From NCBI GenBank assembly GCA_041483675.1, contig JBGPGE010000008.1, forward strand, positions 1 to 64,000: a stretch of DNA of 64,000 bases, in the 5' to 3' direction. This document shows positions 21,560 to 30,859 of the stretch, piece by piece. The number at the start of each line of letters is the position of its first letter. The stretch's first letter is position 1. This DNA is from 2-12-FULL-60-19 sp041483675 (GTDB lineage Bacteria > Desulfobacterota > Binatia > UBA9968). A model generated the notes under the pieces. It saw only the letters and a list, made by a program, of their open reading frames with translations, ran no database searches and had not been told where the DNA came from. A program made the position numbers and the translations under genes.

Positions 21560-22891
21560 ATGGCCGACGAGCGCGTTTTGATAATGGGGGCGGCAGGCCG
21601 GGACTTTCACACCTTCAACGTCTACTTCCGCGACAATCCCGACTACAAAGTGGTGGCTTTCACCGCCGCGCAAATCCCCGGCATCGAGAACCGCTGGTAT
21701 CCGGCAAGCCTCAGCGGGAAGTTCTATCCCCAGGGCATTCCCATCTACCCGGAAGATTGGCTGGAGTGCCTCATTCGCGACCAGGGCGTGAACCAGGTGG
21801 TGTTTGCGTATAGCGACGTCTCTCATGCGACGGTCATGCACCTGGCCTCGCGCGCGCTCGCCGCCGGCGCCGACTTTCGTCTGTTGGGGCCGGCGCATAG
21901 TTTCCTCAAGTCGACGCGCCCGGTGATTTCGGTCTGCGCCGTGCGCACCGGCTGCGGCAAAGGCTCGGTGGTCCGCCGGATCGCGACGCTGCTCAGGGAG
22001 CGGCAGCTTCGGCCGGTGGTGGTGCGCCATCCCATGCCCTACGGCGACCTGGCCGGTCAGGCGGTGCAGCGCTTCGCCGCGATCGAAGATTGCGACCGGC
22101 AGCATTGCACGGTTGAAGAGCGGGAAGAGTACGAACAACACATCCAACAGGGCGTGGTCGTGTACGCCGGCGTCGACTACGAGCGCATTCTCCGCTCGGC
22201 GGAGCAGGAGGCGGACGTCATTCTCTGGGACGGCGGAAACAACGACTGGCCGTTTTTCCGGCCCGACCTGGAGATCGTGCTGCTCGATCCGCATCGCGCC
22301 GGCCACGAGCTGCTCTACCATCCCGGCGAAACGAATCTCCGGCGGGCGCATATCCTGATCGTCAACAAGCTCGACTCCGCCCCGGTCGAGGGCGTCCGGC
22401 AAGTGATAAAGAACATCGCCGAGATCAACCCGGCCGCCACGGTGATTCAGGCCCGTTCGGCGCTGTCCGTCGACCGCCCTGAGTTGATCCGCGGCAAACG
22501 GGTCCTGGTCGTCGAAGACGGGCCGACGCTGACGCACGGCGAGATGGGATACGGCGCCGGCGTGATCGCGGCCCGGCAAAACGGAGCTTCCGAACTGCTC
22601 GACCCGCGCCCTTTCGCCAAGGGAAGTCTGGTCGAGACGTTTCGCCGCCATCCCTGGGTGACGCAGGCGCTTCCCGCCATGGGCTATTCGACTGCTCAAC
22701 TCGATGACCTCGCCGCTACGATCGCCGCCGTTTCTTGCGACGCGCTCGTGCTGGCGACGCCGATCGACCTGCTCCGCCTGATTCCCATAGACCGGCCGTG
22801 CGCGCGCGTGCGCTACGAGCTTGCGGAGATCGGCCGCCCCGATCTGGCCGAGGCGATCGCAGTATTTGTGCGCCAGCGTGTGAAGCGATGA
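21560..22891 (+). CDS. Cyclic 2,3-diphosphoglycerate synthetase-like P-loop NTPase
   Basis: The 443-residue protein has an N-terminal Rossmann-like part (MADERVLIMGAAGRDFHTFN) and a central P-loop NTPase with VISVCAVRTGCGKGSVVRRI, a motif of the archaeal cyclic 2,3-diphosphoglycerate synthetase family (COG2403). DVILWDGGNNDWPFFRPDLE and HILIVNKLDSAP are the Mg/guanine-type boxes. In methanogens the product is a thermoprotectant and phosphate store; bacterial members are uncharacterised. Linkage to Hsp20/Usp genes and the sigma-54 promoter at 21393 fits a stress solute, but this is inference. Confidence 0.82.
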   Translation: MADERVLIMGAAGRDFHTFNVYFRDNPDYKVVAFTAAQIPGIENRWYPASLSGKFYPQGIPIYPEDWLECLIRDQGVNQVVFAYSDVSHATVMHLASRALAAGADFRLLGPAHSFLKSTRPVISVCAVRTGCGKGSVVRRIATLLRERQLRPVVVRHPMPYGDLAGQAVQRFAAIEDCDRQHCTVEEREEYEQHIQQGVVVYAGVDYERILRSAEQEADVILWDGGNNDWPFFRPDLEIVLLDPHRAGHELLYHPGETNLRRAHILIVNKLDSAPVEGVRQVIKNIAEINPAATVIQARSALSVDRPELIRGKRVLVVEDGPTLTHGEMGYGAGVIAARQNGASELLDPRPFAKGSLVETFRRHPWVTQALPAMGYSTAQLDDLAATIAAVSCDALVLATPIDLLRLIPIDRPCARVRYELAEIGRPDLAEAIAVFVRQRVKR

Positions 22892-22953
22892 GCCCGGACC
22901 GGAACAGGAATCATTCCGTCAGAGCCCGCGTTCGGCCGGCCCGCGCGGCGGGT

Positions 22954-24303
22954 TCACTTATCCTCGATACCCAGCCTCTCCATCTTCCGATAGAGCGTCG
23001 AGAGGCTTAAACCCAGCATTTCGGCGGTGCGCTTTTTATCGCCGGAAGTTTTCTCCAACAGCCTCGCGATGTGGACCCGCTCGCATTCTTTCAGGACTTC
23101 CTCGAGATTGTCGTTCAAAGGATGTTCCTGCGGCGGCGCCTCATGGCCGGGCAGATCGGCGGGCGTAATCCATTCGCCGTTGCCCAGGATCATCGCCCGT
23201 TCCAGCGTGTTATCCAATTCGCGGACATTGCCTTTCCAGGGAAGCGACATGAAAACCCTCATGGTGACGTTGTCGACCCCGCGATAATTCTTCTTCATCT
23301 CCTGGTTATGGCGGTGGATCAGATGCTCCACCAGCAAAGGAATGTCTTCGCGTCTCTCGCGCAGCGGCGGGATATGGACGCCGACGACGTTCAGGCGATA
23401 GTAAAGATCCTCGCGGAACCTGCCGGCTTCGATTTCCAAGTTCAACTCCCGGTTGGTGGAAGCTAGGATGCGCACGTCGACCTGAGTCGGGTTGGTCGAG
23501 CCTACGGGCAAGACTTTTTTTTCTTCGATCACGCGCAGCAGCTTGGGCTGCAGGCTGAGCGGCATCTCGCCGATTTCATCGAGAAAAATCGTGCCGCCGC
23601 GCGCGCGCTGAAAGAGCCCCTCTTGCGAATTGGTGGCGCCGGTAAAGGCGCCTTTGACGTAGCCGAAGAGCTGGCTTTCGAGCAGCGTCTCCGGGATTGC
23701 GCTGCAATTGACCGGCAGGAACACGCGGTCGCGGCGCGGGCTGCGCAGGTGGATGGCGCGCGCCACCACTTCCTTTCCCACGCCGCTCTCGCCCGTGATA
23801 AGCACCGTCGAAGGAGTCGGCGCGACCTTTTCCACCAGCGCCAGGATTTCCTGGATCGCCTTGCTGGATCCCACCGGCTGCTCCGGCGCGGAATATTTGG
23901 ACGCCTCTCTGCGGAGCAGCTGGAGCTCCCAGGCAAGGCTGCGGTGCTCCATCAGATGATGCACCTTGCGCAAGACGTCTTCGAAGATCAACGGCTTTAA
24001 GATGTAATCCTGCGCTCCCAGGCGCAACGCCTCCACCGCCGTATCCACCGATGCGTAGGCGGTCATAAGAATAGCGAGAGTTTGCGGCGAGACTTCGCGC
24101 ACATGCTTGAGCACGGCAAGGCCGTCGGCCGCGGGGAGCCTCAAGTCCGTCAGCACAAGGTCGAGATCCAGCTCGTCGGCGAGTTTGATGGCTGCCGCGC
24201 CGTCGGCGGCTTCGTGCACCTGGTAGCCTTCCTCGCGAAGGAGCTCGCAAAGGCTCCGGCGAGCCGCTTCCTCGTCTTCGACAACTAGAATGTTTCCTGC
24301 CAT
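22954..24303 (-). CDS. NtrC-family sigma-54-dependent response regulator
   Basis: A 449-residue activator with three domains. The receiver (about 1-120) has the phosphorylation aspartate in DLDLVLTDLRLP. The AAA+ domain (about 145-380) has Walker A GESGVGKEVVARAIH, the sigma-54-contacting loop GYVKGAFTGAT, and GGTIFLDEIGEMPLSLQPK. The C-terminal Fis-type helix-turn-helix is DKKRTAEMLGLSLSTLYRKM. It opens closed complexes of sigma-54 polymerase. It is downstream of its likely partner kinase (24533-26605). Eight sigma-54 promoters within 16 kb make it the prime candidate activator. Confidence 0.95.
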   Translation of the reverse strand: MAGNILVVEDEEAARRSLCELLREEGYQVHEAADGAAAIKLADELDLDLVLTDLRLPAADGLAVLKHVREVSPQTLAILMTAYASVDTAVEALRLGAQDYILKPLIFEDVLRKVHHLMEHRSLAWELQLLRREASKYSAPEQPVGSSKAIQEILALVEKVAPTPSTVLITGESGVGKEVVARAIHLRSPRRDRVFLPVNCSAIPETLLESQLFGYVKGAFTGATNSQEGLFQRARGGTIFLDEIGEMPLSLQPKLLRVIEEKKVLPVGSTNPTQVDVRILASTNRELNLEIEAGRFREDLYYRLNVVGVHIPPLRERREDIPLLVEHLIHRHNQEMKKNYRGVDNVTMRVFMSLPWKGNVRELDNTLERAMILGNGEWITPADLPGHEAPPQEHPLNDNLEEVLKECERVHIARLLEKTSGDKKRTAEMLGLSLSTLYRKMERLGIEDK

Positions 24304-24532
24304 TCGGCGCCTTTTCGATCAACCTGCATTGCTTTGTCAGAAGTGCGAATAGCCCTATGGGCACTTCTCACACGCGCGAAAAAGTGACGCGGATTAAGCG
24401 AACTTCAATACTTTGTGTTGTGGTCTTGCAAATCTCAGACCACCCGATGCGTCGCCACTATGCCGGTGAGCGTGATCGGCGGGTTCCGCACAAAGGGATG
24501 TTGCAGAAGGAGCAAAAAGAACACCACCGGGG

Positions 24533-26605
24533 TCAAGCGGTCGGAGCCGAAGGCGTAAGCGGGAACGTGACACGGAACACGGTTCCTTTTCCTCGCTCGC
24601 TGGAATAGGAAACGGCGCCTCCATGGGCTGAAATAATCTGCCGCACGATCACCAGGCCGAGTCCGGTGCCCGATTCCTTCGTCGTGACGAACGGCTCGAA
24701 GACATCGACTCCATCCGGAATCCCGACACCGCTGTCGAAGATTTCCAGGAGCACTTCCCCACCGGCCTCGCGCGCCCGCAGCGTCAACGCGCCGCCGCGC
24801 GGCATCGCCTCGGTGGAATTCTTAATCAAGTTCAAGATCGCTTGCTTGAGCTTGTCGCCGTCAGCTTGCACAAACGGCAGGTCCGGAGGAAAAACCTGCT
24901 CGACGCGGATGCCCAGGGCGGCGCAACGACTCCTTTCAAGCTCGACGACTTCCTTAGTCACGGCGGCCAAGGAAGTCGGCCGCAAACTGTACTTATCTCG
25001 CCGCGAGAGCGAGCTGAACTCGTGAAGCAGATTGCTGAGGCGGGAAATCTCGTCCGTCAGCCTGCGCAGCGTGGACTTGGCGGGTCCGTCCAAACCTGCT
25101 CCCTCACGCCCCAGATGCCGTTCAAGAAGTTGCGCCGTGAGCGACATGCTGTTGAGCGGGTTGCCGATTTCGTGGGCCAGCTTAGCCGCGGTGGCGCCAA
25201 TGGCGGCCAAACGTTCGCTCTCGATCAATCGATCTTGGAGCTTGGATTTTTCGGAGATGTCGCGAACGAAAGCCGTATAGCGGATATCGCCTTCGGTCGC
25301 GACCTCGGTGACCGAAAGCTCGGCGGGGAACACATCGCCGTTTTTCCTTCGCGCCGCTACGGTCCGAATGCGCCCGATGACCCGTCGCTCTCCGGTCCGC
25401 TCGTAGCGGGCGATATAGTCCTCATGCTCGCTGGCGTAAGGCTCGGCCATGAGGAGGCCGATTTTCTGTCCCTGCACTTCGCCCGTCGCGTAGCCGAAGA
25501 TTTTCTCCGCCGACCGGTTGAACAGCTTGATCCTTCCCGCTCGGTCGATCGAGACCACGCCATCCTGCGTCGCCTCGATGAGAGTCTGCAGCCACGTTTC
25601 CGCTCGCGCTCGCTCGCGGACGTCGATCTCCTCGGCGCGCTTGCGCTCGGTAATGTCCATGGAGATGCCGCAGACGGCGTATAGAACGCCGGCGGAGTTG
25701 CGTAGCGGGAATTTGTTCGAGCTATAGACGTGAAGGCCGTCGTCCTGCATGACTTGCTCCTCGAACTCAAGGGGAACTCCGGCCTCAATGGTTTTAAGAT
25801 CGTTCGCCCGGTACGCATCCGCCAACTCTTTCGGGAAAATGTCGTGATCGGTTTTTCCGGCGATCTGTTCCGCGCTTAAGTGAAACAATTTTTCGTATTG
25901 GCGATTCACCAGCAGGTATCGCCCTTCCCGGTCCTTCAGGTAGATGATCCTCGTCGAGGTGTCGACGATCGCGCGCAGACGTCCCTCGCTCTCGCGCAGC
26001 GCGTGCTCGGCGCGCTTCAGCTCCAAAACCGGGCCTAGGTGACTCGCAATCATCGAGATGGTCTCGATGTGCGCCTTGTCTTCTTTGCGAAGCTCGAAGG
26101 CCCAGAACACCAGGACAGCCACCACCCGGCCGCCCGCCATGACGGGAATGCCCAGCGAGGTCTTGAGCCCCGCCTCCTTTGCGATCTGGAAGCGGAGGTT
26201 TTCCGGAACTGCTGAAATATCTGCAATCCACTCCGGCTGCCTCGATGCCCAGACCCGGCCGGGGAGACCGATGCCCGGACCAAACGCGACGCCCTCGCTA
26301 AACAACCTAAAAGGACGGAGGCCCTCGCGGGTCGCGCAGCATACCGGCCTGAATTCCAGAATTTCTCCGGCAGAGTTCGGGACCCACGCCTCACAATGAT
26401 CCCACCCCAAAGCGGCGCACACTCCCTCCAGCGTCGCCGCCAGGGCGGAATTGAAATCGGCGGCCTCGCTGACCGCTTCAGCGATTTGCAGAAAGAGCTG
26501 GAAACGGAAGTCTTCGCTCTTCGAAGGCGTGGGAGCGAGAGTGGATCTTTTTTTTGGATGGCTATGTCGGGTCGTAAGCATCCAAAACTCAATCCCGGCA
26601 TTCAC
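24533..26605 (-). CDS. GAF-PAS-PAS sensor histidine kinase (NtrB-like)
   Basis: The 690-residue kinase has no membrane helix. Order: GAF domain (about 35-195, with GLPGRVWASRQPEWIADIS), PAS 1 (about 210-325, IIYLKDREGRYLLVNRQYE), PAS 2 (about 345-460, GVVSIDRAGRIKLFNRSAEK), HisKA with the phospho-acceptor in AAKLAHEIGNPLNSMSLTAQ, and HATPase with NLIKNSTEAMPRGG, DSGVGIPDG and TGLGLVIVRQI. Soluble sensing through GAF/PAS suggests a small-molecule or redox cue. The start is GTG 26605 or ATG 26581. It is 229 bases upstream of the regulator gene on the same strand. Confidence 0.93.
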   Translation of the reverse strand: MNAGIEFWMLTTRHSHPKKRSTLAPTPSKSEDFRFQLFLQIAEAVSEAADFNSALAATLEGVCAALGWDHCEAWVPNSAGEILEFRPVCCATREGLRPFRLFSEGVAFGPGIGLPGRVWASRQPEWIADISAVPENLRFQIAKEAGLKTSLGIPVMAGGRVVAVLVFWAFELRKEDKAHIETISMIASHLGPVLELKRAEHALRESEGRLRAIVDTSTRIIYLKDREGRYLLVNRQYEKLFHLSAEQIAGKTDHDIFPKELADAYRANDLKTIEAGVPLEFEEQVMQDDGLHVYSSNKFPLRNSAGVLYAVCGISMDITERKRAEEIDVRERARAETWLQTLIEATQDGVVSIDRAGRIKLFNRSAEKIFGYATGEVQGQKIGLLMAEPYASEHEDYIARYERTGERRVIGRIRTVAARRKNGDVFPAELSVTEVATEGDIRYTAFVRDISEKSKLQDRLIESERLAAIGATAAKLAHEIGNPLNSMSLTAQLLERHLGREGAGLDGPAKSTLRRLTDEISRLSNLLHEFSSLSRRDKYSLRPTSLAAVTKEVVELERSRCAALGIRVEQVFPPDLPFVQADGDKLKQAILNLIKNSTEAMPRGGALTLRAREAGGEVLLEIFDSGVGIPDGVDVFEPFVTTKESGTGLGLVIVRQIISAHGGAVSYSSERGKGTVFRVTFPLTPSAPTA

Positions 26606-26710
26606 CCTGCCGGCTTGAGCAAGCCTACTGCGTGTTCCACATGAACGTCAAGAGCCGAGTTGGCTTGGACGGAGATGGGAAAGATGGTAGGTAACTCAGG
26701 ATGCGCGCGG

Positions 26711-26805
26711 GGAGAAGGAAGAGGCCCGGTGGCTTCGCTGGTCTTCAAAACCAGTCTGGGGGTCGTAAGGTCCCCGGAGGGTTCGACTCCCTCCCTTCTC
26801 CGCCA
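26711..26805 (+). tRNA. selC: tRNA-Sec (anticodon UCA)
   Basis: This 95-base tRNA has all the marks of the selenocysteine carrier: an eight-pair acceptor stem (GGAGAAGG 26711-26718 with CCTTCTCC 26794-26801), discriminator G and encoded CCA, anticodon arm CTGGT-CTTCAAA-ACCAG with UCA, a long variable arm (GGGG...TCCCC) and a T arm with GGTTCGACTCC. It reads UGA as selenocysteine when SelB and a SECIS element are present. No selA, selB or selD is in the window, and a T-rich stretch follows at 26808-26832. Confidence 0.95.
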
Positions 26806-26848
26806 AGTTTACTTTTTCGTATAAGATTATTTTTCCGTACCTGGGATT

Positions 26849-27847
26849 TTATATCGACACCTCCGTGCCGATACCTTTCGCTCGCGCAAGTCCGTAAACC
26901 CACGCGGCCATGGCCGGATCCCAGACGGAAGAGGCCGGCACCAGGGAGGTGATAATTTCCTCATCGTTCGTCCGACCCGGCAGAACACCGGTAACCACGT
27001 CGTGGAGCTCCTGGCATTTCTCCTCAAACTCGGCGAGCCGGCCTTGAGCCTCTAAAGTTTTGAAAGGTTCCCGCGGCGGCCGATCGTGGAGCGCCTGCTC
27101 CTTCCAGGTTGAAAAGAAACGTCCTCGCTCTAAGGTCCTCACATCCACCTCGCCGGGCGCCAACGAGATCACGAGCGCGCCGGGTTGGAGCCAGTCGCCA
27201 TCGTAAACCGGACGATGCGCATTGGTCGCCGCGATGAGAATATCGGCGCTCTCTACAACCTTCTTAGGCTCCTCTTCCGGCTCGACCTCGACGGAAAGGA
27301 GTGCTCCCATATCGTGAGCATAGCTCAGACGATGCTCCGGGTTCGGGCTGTATACTTTGATGCGCCGAAACTTGCGCACGCAGGCGACCGCCTCCGCCGC
27401 CCGCCGGGCAATCCGTCCCGTGCCGATGACCCCCAGGGTGTCGATGCTGGAACGGGAAAGATACTTCGCCGCCACCCCGGCCGGCGCGCCGGTGCGGATG
27501 TAGTGGAGCCAGCTATCATTGATAATCGCTCTAAGCGTCATGTCTTCAAAACTAAAAAGGACGAGTAAGGCGCTGGCTTCGCCGCTTTTTCTCGGCCCTA
27601 CGGTATAGGTGCGAAACCCCGCGGCGTCGAAGGCCGGCACGATCGCCGGCAATACCCTGAGTGTGCGCTCGCCAAAACCGGCGCGCCTCTGCGAATCGCC
27701 GCCCGGCGGATACGGCAGGTGGACGCGCGGATGGTTGGTGACCTCTCCCGATGCCTGAAGATGGAAACACCTCTCGATGACCTCGATCGCGCCGGCCATC
27801 GGCGGATTCAAGGCCTTTACGTCTGCGTCGTTCAGGATCAAGACCAT
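26849..27847 (-). CDS. Ornithine cyclodeaminase / mu-crystallin family protein
   Basis: The 332-residue NAD(P)-dependent protein has the family fold: N-terminal substrate region (LNDADVKALNPPMAGAIEVI), then a Rossmann domain with DTLGVIGTGRIARRAAEAV (about 120-138) and SADILIAATNAHRPVYDGDW. Members include ornithine cyclodeaminases, alanine dehydrogenases and ketimine reductases, and residues that decide among them cannot be fixed here. It is divergent from the CoA-ligase/UbiD operon across a 224-base gap, so it may share its regulation. Confidence 0.85.
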   Translation of the reverse strand: MVLILNDADVKALNPPMAGAIEVIERCFHLQASGEVTNHPRVHLPYPPGGDSQRRAGFGERTLRVLPAIVPAFDAAGFRTYTVGPRKSGEASALLVLFSFEDMTLRAIINDSWLHYIRTGAPAGVAAKYLSRSSIDTLGVIGTGRIARRAAEAVACVRKFRRIKVYSPNPEHRLSYAHDMGALLSVEVEPEEEPKKVVESADILIAATNAHRPVYDGDWLQPGALVISLAPGEVDVRTLERGRFFSTWKEQALHDRPPREPFKTLEAQGRLAEFEEKCQELHDVVTGVLPGRTNDEEIITSLVPASSVWDPAMAAWVYGLARAKGIGTEVSI

Positions 27848-28071
27848 AAAAAGCTAACCTCTCCTACCGATCCTTAGAGACGACCGTCGCTCCCGTCAAG
27901 CGATCGGGAAGAGGAACAGCTCCCATCCTCGTCGGCCTTCCGCCCAGCGAGTCGAACCGCATTTCACGCGCCTGTCGTGAGACGATCCTCTACCACTTTC
28001 TCAGATATTATTGTAACCTCCCGGTGGACCCCAACTTTGCCTTTTGCCTTTGGGTTTGAGAATAGCTTGAG

Positions 28072-29436
28072 ATGGCTGACGGCGACCTGAGCGAGCTAGA
28101 AGACTACCCTCCTCCCCCAAAAAGTTGGGAGATCGAAACCGCGCCTAGAGAACGGCTGGAGAAGATCCAGGATCTGGGATTGAAGCGTCTCATCCAAAGG
28201 GCCTGGGACCACATCCCTTTTTATCGCGAGCGCTGGGAGGCTCAGGGGATTCGCCCCGAGGAGATCCGGGAGCGCGGCGATCTCGGCAAGCTGCCGGTCG
28301 TTTGCAAGAGAGACCTGGAGGCGAGCCTCCTCGCCCATCCACCCTTCGGCAACTACCAGGGGGACTTTCCTGCGGTGCGCATCCAGGCAAGCTCGGGCAG
28401 CACGGGCCAGCCCAAGCCCTTTTTCCATACCATGCATGATTGGCAGGCCATCGCCAATTTTTGGGCCCGACGGCTTCACGCGCAGGGAGTTCAACGGGGA
28501 GATATCGTGCAGGTGGCTTTTGCCTATTCGCTCTTCATCGTTGGCTTCACATCGACCGAGGGAGCCATGAAGTTGGGCGCCCTGGTGGTCCCCACGGGAA
28601 GCGGCGCAGTCACGCCAAGCGAAAGGCAATTGAAAATCGCCCGTGACTGGGGGACGACGGTTCTGGTGGGGACTCCCTCTTACGTTTTGCACCTGGCCGA
28701 TGTCGCCGAAAGGATGGGGTTCGACAGGCGAAAGGATTTCCGCTTGCGCTTGACGATCCACACCTCGGAGCCTTTGACCGAGCCGGCGCGCCGCGCCATC
28801 GAAGAGAGGTGGGGGGTCCAGGCTTATGACAATTTCGGCAGTGTCGAGACCGGGGCGCCGACGTTCGAGTGCAGGGAGAAAAACGGCTACCACATCAACG
28901 AAGACGGCTATATTTTCGAAGTCCTCGATCCTGAAAGCTACGAGCCTGTGGCCCCCGGCCGGGACGGCGTCGTGGTCGTCACCAGCCTGTTCAAAGAGGC
29001 CGCGCCGGTCATCCGCTACAATCTAGACGACGTCTCCTCTTTGCTGGAGGGCCCCTGCCCCTGCGGCAGGAGCACCAGGAGACTCGCCAAGGTCAAAGGG
29101 CGCGTAAGCGAGATGGTGAAAATCCGCGGCGTGGCCTTCTACCCGACGATGGTCGAGACGGTTCTCGAGAGATTGCCCGAATTGATGCGCGAATATTTCG
29201 TCGTCTTGGATCGCGTAGGCCAACAGGATACGGTGACGGTGCAGGTGGAGTGCCGGCTGGATGGCGCGGCCGGAGCGTCTATTAAAGAAACGCTGGAACG
29301 GGAGTTGAAGGCGACCACCGGGCTTTCCATGGCGGCCGAACTCCTCGCGCCGGGCGAGCTGGCGCGCTCCATGAAAATCGAGGAGAGGATCAAAGCGAAA
29401 AGAATTTGGGACAGGAGAGGCAAAAACGATGTCTGA
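28072..29436 (+). CDS. Phenylacetate-CoA ligase-like adenylate-forming enzyme
   Basis: A 454-residue PaaK-type AMP-binding enzyme. The nucleotide loop is QASSGSTGQPKPFFHT (about residue 104), with the second motif VQAYDNFGSVETGAPT (about 255) and the hinge region GRVSEMVKIRGVAFYPTM (about 345), then the short C-terminal domain. A cysteine set (GPCPCGRST) fits the PaaK-like group. It activates an aromatic or related acid to its CoA ester. It overlaps the UbiD-like gene by eight bases, so the two products probably act on one substrate pathway; the acid itself is unknown. Confidence 0.9.
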   Translation: MADGDLSELEDYPPPPKSWEIETAPRERLEKIQDLGLKRLIQRAWDHIPFYRERWEAQGIRPEEIRERGDLGKLPVVCKRDLEASLLAHPPFGNYQGDFPAVRIQASSGSTGQPKPFFHTMHDWQAIANFWARRLHAQGVQRGDIVQVAFAYSLFIVGFTSTEGAMKLGALVVPTGSGAVTPSERQLKIARDWGTTVLVGTPSYVLHLADVAERMGFDRRKDFRLRLTIHTSEPLTEPARRAIEERWGVQAYDNFGSVETGAPTFECREKNGYHINEDGYIFEVLDPESYEPVAPGRDGVVVVTSLFKEAAPVIRYNLDDVSSLLEGPCPCGRSTRRLAKVKGRVSEMVKIRGVAFYPTMVETVLERLPELMREYFVVLDRVGQQDTVTVQVECRLDGAAGASIKETLERELKATTGLSMAAELLAPGELARSMKIEERIKAKRIWDRRGKNDV

Positions 29437-30859
29437 CGACACCCGGGAATTTATCGAGACCCTGCGCTCCACGGGCGATCTGCTGGAGATCGACGACGAG
29501 GTGAGCTGGGATCTGGAGTTGGGGGCGATCAGCAGGTTGGCGTGCGAGAAGGACGGGCCGGCCCTCTGGTTCAAGCGCATCGCCGATTACCCGAAGGACG
29601 TGTCGGTGTTCGTCAATCCAATGGCGACGTGGCGTCGTGTCGCCGCGGCCTTCGGGCTCGCGCCGACCTCTTCGGTCAAGGAGATTTATCAGGAGTATGA
29701 AAGGCGCGAGGGGAAGCTGATTCCGCCCGTGACCGTCGATCGCGGTCCGTGCAAGGAAGTGCGATGGGTGGGAGACAAAATCGACCTGTTCAACCTCCCC
29801 GCTCCCATGCTGCACGAAGGAGACGGCGGACGCTATATCGGCACGTGGGATCTCGCGGTCTCTCGCGACCCGAGCACCAACTGGGTCAATTGGGGGATGT
29901 ATCGTTTTATGGTTTACGATTCGACCCATCTGACCGGCTTCCCCCGCCCTACAAGCCATCTGGGGAAGGTGTTCCAAGACCATTATGTTTCCAAGGGAAA
30001 AGCCATGCCGCTGGCGATTGTGATCGGCGCGGACCCGCTCTCTCATTTTGCCGCCGCGGCGACTTACCACCTCGGCGGCGACGAGGCCGCGCTTGCCGGC
30101 GGTCTTAAGGGAAGCCCGGTGGAGTTGATCCGCTGCGAAGCCAGCGATCTTCTCGTGCCGGCAAGGGCAGAGATTGTGATCGAGGGCGAGGCGCTGCCTG
30201 ACCGAGTGGCTCTTGAGGGACCTTACGGAGAGTATCCGGGCTACCGAACCGGGGAGATGGGAAACGGCATCCTTGTTCGGGCTACCGCCGTCACGCACCG
30301 GCGCAGTCCGATTCTTACCGTGGACGCAACCGGGTACAAGGACGACAGCTCCACCATCACCGCCATGTCGGGGGCTGTAGCCATCAAGCGCCGGCTCGAG
30401 CGCCACGGCGTCCCTGTGGTCGATGTCTACCTCCCACCGGAGGGCGCCGTGCACCTGGCGGTGATTGCAGTGCAGTTCGGCGGGAAGGAGATCGCGCGCA
30501 AAATCCTCGAGACCCTCACTTCGAGGCGGGCGCTGCTCTCCAAGATTTTCATGGTCGAGACGGATGTGGATATCTTTGACATCGGCAAGGTGCTCCACGC
30601 CTTTTCCACCAAGTGCCATCCCGCCCACGGCGTGCACGCGGTGCATTACGAAGGCCGGGCCAATACTTTGACTCCGTGTTACAGCCAGGCCGAGCGCGCC
30701 GCCCAGAAAGGGGCGACCGTGCTGTTCGATTGTACCTGGCCCGGAGAGTGGTCGAGACAATGGGAGGTCCCGGTGAAGGCCACCCTGGACTCGATCTTCC
30801 CGGAATCGATTCGTCAGAAGGCGCTTGAGCGATGGAGGGGCTATGGCTTCAAACAGTAA
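29429..30859 (+). CDS. UbiD-family prenylated-FMN decarboxylase
   Basis: The 476-residue protein covers the full UbiD family. Visible landmarks: VNPMATWRRVAAAFGL near the N-terminus, the prFMN/metal region NWGMYRFMVYDSTHL and GKVFQDHYVSKGKAMPLAIV, the E-x-P motif LEGPYGEYPGYRTGE (about residue 267), and VYLPPEGAVHLAVIAVQFGG near 335. UbiD enzymes reversibly decarboxylate or carboxylate unsaturated or aromatic acids. No ubiX is adjacent. It is coupled to the upstream CoA ligase and a downstream 109-residue protein, suggesting aromatic-acid conversion. Confidence 0.92.
   Translation: MSDDTREFIETLRSTGDLLEIDDEVSWDLELGAISRLACEKDGPALWFKRIADYPKDVSVFVNPMATWRRVAAAFGLAPTSSVKEIYQEYERREGKLIPPVTVDRGPCKEVRWVGDKIDLFNLPAPMLHEGDGGRYIGTWDLAVSRDPSTNWVNWGMYRFMVYDSTHLTGFPRPTSHLGKVFQDHYVSKGKAMPLAIVIGADPLSHFAAAATYHLGGDEAALAGGLKGSPVELIRCEASDLLVPARAEIVIEGEALPDRVALEGPYGEYPGYRTGEMGNGILVRATAVTHRRSPILTVDATGYKDDSSTITAMSGAVAIKRRLERHGVPVVDVYLPPEGAVHLAVIAVQFGGKEIARKILETLTSRRALLSKIFMVETDVDIFDIGKVLHAFSTKCHPAHGVHAVHYEGRANTLTPCYSQAERAAQKGATVLFDCTWPGEWSRQWEVPVKATLDSIFPESIRQKALERWRGYGFKQ

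Noticed and set aside
27930..28010. Possible tRNA on the minus strand (GTGGTAGAGG ... GGTTCGACTCGC)
   Set aside because: The D-arm and T-loop look right, but the T stem and acceptor stem do not pair; at best it is a decayed remnant, so it was not listed as a gene.
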